From positions 1 to 64,000 of the forward strand of contig JBCBIJ010000012.1 of the NCBI GenBank assembly GCA_038524795.1: 64,000 nucleotides of DNA, read 5' to 3'. The translations under genes and the position numbers were made by a program. This DNA is from CALBPI01 sp038524795 (GTDB taxonomy: Bacteria > Pseudomonadota > Gammaproteobacteria > Steroidobacterales > Woeseiaceae). Below the pieces are notes generated by a model. It did no database searches and was not told the origin of the DNA. It was given only the letters and a program-made list of their open reading frames with translations. This document shows, in pieces, positions 1-5,805 of this stretch. The first letter of the stretch is position 1. Each line of letters starts with the position of its first letter.

Positions 1-37
1 CAGCGTCGAGGACGGCGACGCGCTTAACAGGCTGAAA

Positions 38-127
38 TGGCGGAGGGGGTGGGATTCGAACCCACGAAGGAGTTTAACCCTTGCCGGTTTTCAAGACCGG
101 TGCATTCAACCGCTCTGCCACCCCTCC
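38..127 (-). tRNA. tRNA-Ser (anticodon TGA)
   Basis: Read on the minus strand this is a 90-nt class II tRNA. The acceptor strands GGAGGGG (121-127) and CCCCTCC (42-48) pair fully, the discriminator is G, and CCA is encoded at 38-40. The anticodon loop reads CTTGAAA, giving TGA, flanked by a CCGGT/ACCGG stem. The long variable arm expected of serine tRNAs follows. It reads UCA-type serine codons. Confidence 0.96.
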
Positions 128-196
128 GACGGTCGCGATTCTCGCTGCTGACCGGGGCCGATGCAAGGCGGGGGACTTTTCGTCTCGCAAAATGGT

Positions 197-215
197 CCCA
201 TAATGAAGCTATGGG
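197..215 (+). promoter_or_regulatory. short inverted repeat with -10-like box
   Basis: CCCATA and TATGGG pair across a 7-nt loop, and CATAAT (199-204) resembles a -10 hexamer 27 nt before the start at 231. I see no convincing -35 box. It may be the promoter of the small membrane-protein gene or a chance repeat. Confidence 0.25.
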
Positions 216-230
216 CTACCAGGCGACGCA

Positions 231-572
231 ATGAACTCTCAGGATCCGCGACTGACACAAATCGGCTTTGGCGGCAGCAATGCCGCGGCATCGCCCATCG
301 CCCGAGTGCTGGGCGCCATCGCGGGTGCCGCAATGTTCGTCGTCGCGATCATCGTGGGTGGCGTGCTCTTGCTGGGGTTTTTGGCGCTCGCCGCCGCGCT
401 GGCGGTGGCCTTTGCGGTGCGTTTTTGGTGGTGGCGTCGCCAGATGCTGCGCAACGCCCGTTCCCGCCCCACTCAGGGCACCGGTCCCGGACCCGGTGGT
501 GGCGCGCAGGGGCCAGGGCAGGGCAGTCCGCGCTCGACCATCGAAGGCGACTACCGCGTCGTCGATGAATAA
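231..572 (+). CDS. small membrane protein, function unknown
   Basis: A 113-residue protein that I do not recognise. Residues about 23-66 form a long hydrophobic stretch rich in Ala, Val, Leu and Gly, long enough for two membrane segments, ending in RFWWWRR, a typical interfacial and positive-inside boundary. The C-terminal 40 residues are Gly/Pro-rich and end in an acidic tail. It has an ATG start and shares strand with the histidine phosphatase gene 44 bp downstream, so the two could be co-transcribed. High Ala/Gly content makes homology hard to judge by eye; function is open. Confidence 0.6.
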   Translation: MNSQDPRLTQIGFGGSNAAASPIARVLGAIAGAAMFVVAIIVGGVLLLGFLALAAALAVAFAVRFWWWRRQMLRNARSRPTQGTGPGPGGGAQGPGQGSPRSTIEGDYRVVDE

Positions 573-616
573 CGCCCGCTGGCGGCTTCGGAACGTTCTG
601 AGATAAGCTCCAGCGC

Positions 617-1216
617 GTGGCCTACAACGAGATGGAAAGACAGGCGCGCCGTCGTCGTCGGCGCCGCAACCGGACGATCAGCCTCTTGCTGGTTATCACG
701 GCCTGCATCGGCCTTGCCTGGTTTTTTGAGTCTCAGGCCACGACGACCTTGCTGTTTGTTCGCCACGCCGAGAAGGCGGCGGCTCCCGCTGAGAATCCCG
801 GCCTGTCCACCGCAGGCATCCAGCGCGCCCTCGAACTCGAACGTGTGCTCGCCGACCTCGACGTGGTGGCCGGTGTCGATGCCATCTATGTGTCGCAGTA
901 CCGCCGAACCGTGGACACGGCCAGGCCCGCTGCACGTGCGGCGGGCCTCGATCCGAGGCCTTTTGATGTCAGTAACGTAGAGCAGGCCGTCGTTGACATT
1001 GTCGAGCGGCACAAAGGCAAAATCGTGCTTATCGTCGGCCACAGCGACACCATTGCGCCCATGATCGCCGAGCTCGGTGGCAGCAAGAAGGTGCCCGAGA
1101 TCGGTGAGGACGAGTACGACAACATCTACATCGTCACGATCCCCTGGTTTGGCAAGGTCAAGACGTTACGGCTCAAGTACGGCGCGCCGTATGTGCCTGC
1201 CACTGACCCAAGCTAG
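617..1216 (+). CDS. membrane-anchored histidine phosphatase family protein
   Basis: A 199-residue protein. An Arg-rich N-terminus (residues 9-17) is followed by one membrane segment (about 20-37), placing the catalytic domain outside the cytoplasmic membrane. The domain opens with LLFVRHAEK, the RHG/RHA motif whose His50 would be phosphorylated in the branch 2 histidine phosphatase (phosphoglycerate mutase-like) family, and carries a second catalytic-type motif VGHSDT near residue 140. It starts at GTG 617; no earlier ATG fits the frame. The family covers SixA, phytase-like and many uncharacterised phosphatases, so the substrate cannot be given. It lies 6 bp before yjbQ. Confidence 0.8.
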   Translation: MAYNEMERQARRRRRRRNRTISLLLVITACIGLAWFFESQATTTLLFVRHAEKAAAPAENPGLSTAGIQRALELERVLADLDVVAGVDAIYVSQYRRTVDTARPAARAAGLDPRPFDVSNVEQAVVDIVERHKGKIVLIVGHSDTIAPMIAELGGSKKVPEIGEDEYDNIYIVTIPWFGKVKTLRLKYGAPYVPATDPS

Positions 1217-1222
1217 ATCTCC

Positions 1223-1633
1223 ATGAGCAGCACGCTGTCGATTGAGACACGTGGTCGCGGACTCTATGAATTCACGCGCGAGGTCGACGCACTCGTGCCG
1301 CCGGCGGGCGCCGGGCTCTGCCATCTGTTCATTCGCCACACCAGCGCGTCACTAATCATCACCGAAAATGCGGCGCCCGCTGTACGCGGTGATCTGGAGC
1401 TGTTCTTCGGTGACCTTGTGCCGGACGGTGACCCCCGCTATGCGCACGACGACGAAGGCCCAGATGACATGCCGGCGCACGTGCGCAGTGTGTTGACGCA
1501 GATGTCGCTGTCTATCCCCTACCGCAATGGTCGGTTGCTGCTGGGTACCTGGCAGGGCGCCTTTCTCTGGGAGCACCGTCACGCCGCGCACCGCCGCGAG
1601 GTGGTCGTGACGTTTGTCGCCGAAGCTGGCTAG
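1223..1633 (+). CDS. yjbQ: YjbQ/UPF0047 family protein
   Basis: A 136-residue protein with the full UPF0047 signature: FIRHTSASLIITENA, the acidic run HDDEGPDDMPAH, NGRLLLGTWQG and the terminal WEHR. E. coli YjbQ and relatives have been reported with weak thiamin-phosphate synthase activity, and databases name them secondary thiamine-phosphate synthase enzyme; the physiological role is uncertain. Length matches the family (about 130-140). The start is ATG 1223. Its TAG stop shares CTAG with the stop of the convergent bcp gene, so there is no room for a terminator between them. Confidence 0.9.
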   Translation: MSSTLSIETRGRGLYEFTREVDALVPPAGAGLCHLFIRHTSASLIITENAAPAVRGDLELFFGDLVPDGDPRYAHDDEGPDDMPAHVRSVLTQMSLSIPYRNGRLLLGTWQGAFLWEHRHAAHRREVVVTFVAEAG

Positions 1634-2082
1634 CTTTGCGCCGCCATGGCGCGTTCAATGAACTCGAGATGGCGCGCGATGGCGATGTCCGCCATGACGG
1701 CGTCGACGATGACACCGTCACCATCGATGAGGTAGGTGCCGCGGCGAACGCCGAAGCCCAGCGGGCCGTCGACGTCATAGGCACGCACAGCCGTTTTGTC
1801 CGGGTCGCTCAGCAATGGGAAGGGCAGGGTGTGTCGGGCCGCGAAGCGTTGGTGGCTGTCACCGTCCTGCGGACTCACGCCCACGATGCGCAGGCCGCTC
1901 GCAATGAGGTCGTCGTGGATGTCACGAATCGCGCAGGCTTCCTTGGTGCAGCCCGGTGTGAAATCGGCGGGATAGAAGTAGAGTACTAGCGGCCCTTCGG
2001 CGATCAGGTCTTCCAGTGTCACCGGCTCACCATCGGCATCGGGCAGCGAAAAAGATGGTGCCTGGGTTCCGGGCTTTAGCAT
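1630..2082 (-). CDS. bcp: thioredoxin-dependent thiol peroxidase (Bcp/PrxQ-type peroxiredoxin)
   Basis: A 150-residue AhpC/TSA-family peroxiredoxin. The motif FTPGCTKEAC holds the peroxidatic Cys45 and a resolving Cys50 five residues later, the arrangement of BCP/PrxQ enzymes that reduce hydroperoxides with thioredoxin. YFYPADFTPG and the late-domain RGTYLIDGDG also fit. Cytoplasmic; no signal peptide. The ATG at 2082 gives the canonical N-terminus MLKPGTQAPSFSL. It is followed upstream by a GNAT gene on the same strand (12 bp gap), so the two may be one transcript. Confidence 0.93.
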   Translation of the reverse strand: MLKPGTQAPSFSLPDADGEPVTLEDLIAEGPLVLYFYPADFTPGCTKEACAIRDIHDDLIASGLRIVGVSPQDGDSHQRFAARHTLPFPLLSDPDKTAVRAYDVDGPLGFGVRRGTYLIDGDGVIVDAVMADIAIARHLEFIERAMAAQS

Positions 2083-2094
2083 GTGGGGCTCCGT

Positions 2095-2550
2095 TTAGTC
2101 ATCAAAGGTGAGTTCGAGCATGGCGTAGCCGGCGTCAACCATGCCGAGTGCGCGATAGGTGTCTGCGGCGGCCTGGTTGTCGTGCTCGACGTACAGGCGC
2201 AGACCGCAGGCATCAGCGCGTTGCGCCTGCTCCCGGACATGTTCGTAGAGGGCGCGGAACACACCGCGGCGCCGAAAATCGGGTGCGATGTACACGCTCT
2301 GCAGCCACCAGAACCAGGCGTTGCGCCAGTCGCTCCATTCGCGCGTGATCATGACCTGGCCGATGGGGTCGCCGTCAGACTCGGCGACCCAGTAGCGGCC
2401 TCGGTTGTGGTCTTCGAGCAGACTGCGCACGCCAGCCGTAAGGACTTCTAGATCGAGGGCCTTGTCCTCGGTTTCAAGTGCCATGGCGGCGTTGTAGAGG
2501 GCGATGGCCGTGACATCGTCAGGCACCGCATCGCGAATCGTGATCGTCAT
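2095..2550 (-). CDS. GNAT family N-acetyltransferase
   Basis: A 151-residue single-domain GNAT protein. The central acetyl-CoA loop DFRRRGVFRALYEHV matches motif A (Q/R-x-x-G-x-G/A) and the C-terminal DNQAAADTYRALGM matches motif B. I chose ATG 2550 because the open frame upstream runs through the tRNA-Arg gene and encodes only tRNA-derived residues. The substrate (small molecule, peptide or aminoglycoside) cannot be inferred. The gene starts 6 bp from the encoded CCA of tRNA-Arg on the same strand, so it may be transcribed from the tRNA promoter. Confidence 0.85.
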   Translation of the reverse strand: MTITIRDAVPDDVTAIALYNAAMALETEDKALDLEVLTAGVRSLLEDHNRGRYWVAESDGDPIGQVMITREWSDWRNAWFWWLQSVYIAPDFRRRGVFRALYEHVREQAQRADACGLRLYVEHDNQAAADTYRALGMVDAGYAMLELTFDD

Positions 2551-2555
2551 AGGAG

Positions 2556-2632
2556 TGGTGCGCCCGGCAGGATTCGAACCTGCGACCAATGGATTAGGAA
2601 TCCACTACTCTATCCGACTGAGCTACGGGCGC
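2556..2632 (-). tRNA. tRNA-Arg (anticodon CCT)
   Basis: A 77-nt minus-strand tRNA. Acceptor strands GCGCCCG (2626-2632) and CGGGCGC (2560-2566) pair fully, the discriminator is A and CCA is encoded at 2556-2558. The anticodon stem-loop is GTGGA-TTCCTAA-TCCAT, giving CCT. The T arm GCAGG-TTCGAAT-CCTGC is intact. A broken tandem copy lies 216 bp upstream in transcription terms. Confidence 0.95.
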
Positions 2633-2739
2633 TCTGATTGAATGTGGCGCAAGTGTGCCACGGGCCTGTTGCAACGGCGATGGGTGCTCTGACGTAACCC
2701 GGCAGGATAGATCGAAACGCCCTGGTGGCCGTTTCGCCC
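2575..2739. repeat. direct repeat, copy 1 (tRNA-Arg and its upstream flank)
   Basis: About 165 bp repeated at a fixed offset of 216 bp (second copy 2791-2955). It covers the 5' three quarters of tRNA-Arg and about 107 bp of the upstream flank. The tRNA part is identical between copies; the flank has scattered substitutions, for example around 2654, 2668 and 2683. Confidence 0.92.
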
Positions 2740-2748
2740 CTTCGGGCT

Positions 2749-2788
2749 TCGCGGCTGCGCCGCTCGTCGTCAATTGCTGGCGCAATTG
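2749..2788. repeat. inter-copy segment with two small hairpins
   Basis: This unique 51-bp segment between the repeat copies holds GCGGC-TGC-GCCGC and a perfect 7-bp hairpin CAATTGC-TGGC-GCAATTG (2771-2788) that ends exactly where the second tRNA copy begins. No gene is seen. Confidence 0.6.
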
Positions 2789-2790
2789 AT

Positions 2791-2848
2791 CGAACCTGCG
2801 ACCAATGGATTAGGAATCCACTACTCTATCCGACTGAGCTACGGGCGC
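2791..2848 (-). pseudogene. truncated tRNA-Arg (CCT) copy
   Basis: This copy is identical to tRNA-Arg from its 5' end through the acceptor 5' strand, D arm, anticodon arm, variable region and T stem to TTCGA of the T loop, where identity stops. It lacks the 3' T-stem strand, the 3' acceptor strand, discriminator and CCA, so it cannot form a mature tRNA. The breakpoint is inside the T loop, next to the CAATTG hairpin. Confidence 0.9.
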
Positions 2849-2955
2849 TCTGATTGAATGTGGCGCAAGCGTGCCACGGGCCCGTTTAAACGGCGAAGGG
2901 TGCTCTGACGTAGCCCGGCAGGATAGATCGAAACGCCCTGGCGGACGTTTCGCCC
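2791..2955. repeat. direct repeat, copy 2
   Basis: Second copy of the 165-bp repeat (first copy 2575-2739). It ends at the T-tract of the terminator for the DUF3300 gene. Confidence 0.92.
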
Positions 2956-2979
2956 AAAAAAGCCGCCCCGAAGGGCGGC
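2956..2979 (-). terminator. intrinsic terminator of the DUF3300 gene
   Basis: On the minus strand a perfect GCCGCCC-TTCG-GGGCGGC hairpin with a UUCG tetraloop is followed at once by six T residues. It lies 27 bp past the stop codon of the DUF3300 gene. Confidence 0.93.
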
Positions 2980-3006
2980 ATGACGTTTGGCAGGTCCCGG
3001 TCGCGC

Positions 3007-4644
3007 TCAGTTCCGTCGGCTGCGACGGTCCCGGCTGCCACGGTTGCTGCTGCGGCTCGACGAGCGAGACGACGAGCGCTTCTCGCTGCGGCTCGATTGG
3101 CGCGCGGGCGCTCGGGACTCCGAACGGCTCCGCGTGCGCGACTCAGAGCGCTGACGCGGCGCGGGGCGTTGCTGCGAGCGCTGCGTCTGTCGCTGCGCAC
3201 GCTGCGGCGTCGCCTGGCGCACGTTACGATCAGGCCGTGACGCCCGTGGCGCAGGTCGCGACGTTTGTCTGGCATTGCTCGCAAAGCGTCGCGCGTCGCT
3301 GCGGCTCCGATTTGCGTTGCCCGCATTCCGGTTGCGGTTTGCACTACCGGCATTGGGGCTCCGGTTCTTGCCACCGACGTTTCGATCACGGTCGCGAGCG
3401 GTGTACCGCTGCGAGCGCGCACCCGAATTCGTGTCACGGCGCAGCCGGCGATCGGCGCGGTCCGGATCGCGCTCGCTGCGACTGGCACGCTGGCGCCCAT
3501 TGCCATTGGCTGAGAAGCGCTGTGTGCGTGTTCCGCCGGCTGCCGAATCGCGGCGCGAACGGTTGTCACTGCGCCGGTCATTGGTGCCATTTCGCCGCGC
3601 GTTGCGCCGGTCCCGCTGGACAACATTGTCGACGCCACGGTAGCGCTGGCGACGCTCGTTATTGATCCGAGCCGCGCGATGGGTGCGCGCCGTTCGAACG
3701 CGGCGGTCATTGTTGTAGGCCAACGTCGTGTCGTTGCGCGCACCGTAGCGCCGGTAGCCAGGACGGGCACCGTGACGGCTCCGCGGATGCCAGCGGTAAG
3801 CCTGGCCCTGGCGGCGCACGACACGTACGCCGTTGCGGTAAACGTGGTGGTCGAACGCGCGACGATGCCGGTAGAAGCGGTTCGACACGTAATGGCGCCC
3901 GTAGTAGGGGTGCCCCACATGGTCGAAGTAGTGCAGGTGCAGGTAGCGGTGGCGCCAAGAGATCGTGAATGCCGTACTCACGCCCCAAAACCAGTCCGAG
4001 TAGAACCGGTGCCCCACCGGGTAGGGGTAGTAGTACAGCGGGTACGCGTGCGGGTGATAGAAATACACGGGCCGTCGGTTGCGCACCACGACGACGTCGG
4101 GGTCGTAATAGGGCACGTAAATGACGTCCTGCGCTGCCGGGCGAATCTCAATGCCCTCGTCACTGCGCTCCACGGTCTGGAAGTCGTCGGTTTCAAGGTT
4201 GCCCGCAAGCCATGCCTGATCGCGAAACATCTCGACGGCTTCGAGCACGCCGCCCTGCTGTGCGAGCACGGCTTCGCCAAGCTGCCAGGTCCAGTCGAGG
4301 TCGTCATTCAGAAGCTCTAGTGCTTCGGGATAATTGAGCAGTGCGACGATGCTGTCGTCCCATTCGGGATCGGGCTCGAGGCCCGGATCGCGTTCGCGCG
4401 CTTCGAGCAGGCGTTGCGCCTCAACGACCTGCAGCGGATAGGTAGCCGCCGGTAGCACGATGGCCAGCAGGTCATCGGGATAGAGCGCAACAGGCGCCAC
4501 GAGATCGACGAGCGCTTCGTCGTCATACACGGGAGCGTCGTCCTGCGCGTGTGCGGGCGCAAACGAAACAAGAAGTGCTACGAGCGCCAGCAATGAAGTG
4601 GCGACTCGCGGGGCAACGCCGTCGTTGACGGGGTGCTGGGTCAT
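3007..4644 (-). CDS. DUF3300 domain secreted/periplasmic protein with Arg/Ser-rich tail
   Basis: A 545-residue protein. Residues 1-33 form a signal peptide ending AHAQ. Residues about 37-190 match DUF3300 as I know it: DLVAPVALYPDDLLAIVLPA, then a Trp-rich helical part and AAQDVIYVPYYDP. Next comes a Tyr/His/Pro-rich stretch (about 195-290). From about 300 to the end the sequence is low-complexity, dominated by Arg, Ser, Asn and Gln with little hydrophobic content, and strongly basic. DUF3300 has no firm function. The basic tail suggests binding to an anionic partner such as peptidoglycan, LPS or nucleic acid; that is inference. It is followed by a clear terminator and preceded by an AT-rich region, so probably monocistronic. 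Confidence 0.85.
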   Translation of the reverse strand: MTQHPVNDGVAPRVATSLLALVALLVSFAPAHAQDDAPVYDDEALVDLVAPVALYPDDLLAIVLPAATYPLQVVEAQRLLEARERDPGLEPDPEWDDSIVALLNYPEALELLNDDLDWTWQLGEAVLAQQGGVLEAVEMFRDQAWLAGNLETDDFQTVERSDEGIEIRPAAQDVIYVPYYDPDVVVVRNRRPVYFYHPHAYPLYYYPYPVGHRFYSDWFWGVSTAFTISWRHRYLHLHYFDHVGHPYYGRHYVSNRFYRHRRAFDHHVYRNGVRVVRRQGQAYRWHPRSRHGARPGYRRYGARNDTTLAYNNDRRVRTARTHRAARINNERRQRYRGVDNVVQRDRRNARRNGTNDRRSDNRSRRDSAAGGTRTQRFSANGNGRQRASRSERDPDRADRRLRRDTNSGARSQRYTARDRDRNVGGKNRSPNAGSANRNRNAGNANRSRSDARRFASNARQTSRPAPRASRPDRNVRQATPQRAQRQTQRSQQRPAPRQRSESRTRSRSESRAPARQSSRSEKRSSSRSSSRSSNRGSRDRRSRRN

Positions 4645-4938
4645 GGCCGTCTCCTGATCGGACCGATTCGAGGCTCACGCTATCGAAACCGGCCTGAATA
4701 GAACCTTAACGGCTAATCACAGGATGACAAAACGCTCGAAAAACTTATGTTAAGTCTTTCATTGATATACAGATGCTTACGGCCACTCCGCCTGCGCGCA
4801 GCCGACAGAATGCGCGGCTCGCGTGATTGCGCCCGCAGGACACGGTAGGCGCGCCGCTCGTGCTGCGCTGCGCGAGCTGCCTCGCTGACCCGCACCGTCG
4901 TGTCGATGCGGGTCAGCATAGCCTGGCGGCAGGTGCGA
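4645..4938. other. intergenic region, no gene seen
   Basis: 294 bp between two minus-strand genes. The half next to the DUF3300 start is AT-rich (4690-4780) and probably contains its promoter, though I cannot assign hexamers with confidence. The other half holds the inverted repeat at 4884-4917. Confidence 0.5.
4884..4917 (-). terminator. candidate stem-loop after the outer-membrane gene
   Basis: Perfect 11-bp inverted repeat GCTGACCCGCA/TGCGGGTCAGC with a 12-nt loop, starting 21 nt past the stop of the barrel gene. There is no T-tract, so it may be an mRNA-stabilising structure rather than an intrinsic terminator. Confidence 0.45.
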
Positions 4939-5592
4939 TCAGAAGTTGACCGAGAACGAAACGGCGAGAACGGGGTACCAGGCGAAGTCCTCCAGTTCCT
5001 GCTCGAGTTCGGCGCGCTCGCTTTCAAGCGCGGCTTGGAACGTGGGGTCGCTGGCGATAACGCCGTCAGCCGACATTGCGAGCGACGGATCACCCTGGTA
5101 CATCACGCCAGCATCGAAGTGCAGGCCAACGGTGTCGCCAAGGCGGAAGTCGAGGCCCATACCGGCGTAGGGGGCGAGGTCCTCGAACGTTGCGCGGCCG
5201 CGGAGGTTACCCACCTGGCTGGCGTCGAAAAGCTGTCCACCAATTTCGTAGGTACCCGTGTCGTTGCCCAGGAAGTTGCCCTCGTTGCCGTTGGCCACCA
5301 GTCCCGCCGAAAAACGGACGGGGCTTGCAGGAATGCGGGCGTTGACCGTGGCGTAGAGGCTTTCCAGGCCCAGCTCGGCGTCATAGTCGATGCCGGCTTC
5401 CGTGCGGGTCGTTTCGTAGTCGTAGCGACTGAAACCCGCGCGCAGGTCCAGGTAAGGCACAGGTCGCCAGGTGGCTTCGAGGCCCAGTCCCTGGGTTCCT
5501 GCGCGGGCAGCAATCCATAAGTCATCGTCGGCTACGGCGTCGGTGGCGCCGAATGTGGCCAGCACAGTGGCGGCGGCGATCATCCGTTTCAT
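4939..5592 (-). CDS. outer-membrane beta-barrel protein
   Basis: A 217-residue protein with an N-terminal signal peptide (MKRMIAAATVLATFGATDAVA, cut near residue 21), alternating hydrophobic and polar strands rich in aromatic residues, and a terminal Phe (SFSVNF), the outer-membrane insertion signal recognised by the BAM complex. Strand-like segments such as YLDLRAGFSRYDYE and VRFSAGLVANG suggest about eight strands. It resembles generic OmpA/OmpW-size barrels, and I cannot name a subfamily. An acidic Glu-rich helix-like stretch (about 190-205) precedes the last strand. Its substrate or partner is unknown. Confidence 0.75.
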   Translation of the reverse strand: MKRMIAAATVLATFGATDAVADDDLWIAARAGTQGLGLEATWRPVPYLDLRAGFSRYDYETTRTEAGIDYDAELGLESLYATVNARIPASPVRFSAGLVANGNEGNFLGNDTGTYEIGGQLFDASQVGNLRGRATFEDLAPYAGMGLDFRLGDTVGLHFDAGVMYQGDPSLAMSADGVIASDPTFQAALESERAELEQELEDFAWYPVLAVSFSVNF

Positions 5593-5665
5593 GTCGGTCT
5601 CCGGAGGGGTTCGTGACTGCAGACTAAACGCGCGTCACGAGTGCCACTGTGCGGCAGGTCACGAA

Positions 5666-5731
5666 ACGCCCTCGAAACCGCGTCAGAAGGGCGTCTCAGC
5701 CGTTTCAATCGAAACAGGCATCAAGTAAAAT
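5666..5731 (+). promoter_or_regulatory. candidate promoter/operator region of sucAB-lpd
   Basis: TAAAAT (5726-5731) is a good -10-like box 75 bp before sucA. Upstream lie ACGCCCT/AGGGCGT (5666-5672, 5688-5694) and the small palindrome GTTTC-AATC-GAAAC (5702-5715) near the -35 position. No good -35 hexamer is present, which fits either an activator-dependent promoter or chance. Confidence 0.35.
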
Positions 5732-5805
5732 TATGGTCAACCGCTGACACCTCATAGCGCCGCGAACAAGAGGGTCTGCCCGGGGGACGGGCTGACGCTA
5801 AAAAC

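Noticed and set aside
1..37. Possible gene fragment at the left window edge
   Set aside because: Too short to show any motif; no frame can be judged.
2655..2672. GTGGC/GCCAC inverted repeat in the tRNA-Arg leader as a terminator
   Set aside because: The stem is only 5 bp, has an 8-nt loop and no T-tract, and lies upstream of the tRNA on its own strand.
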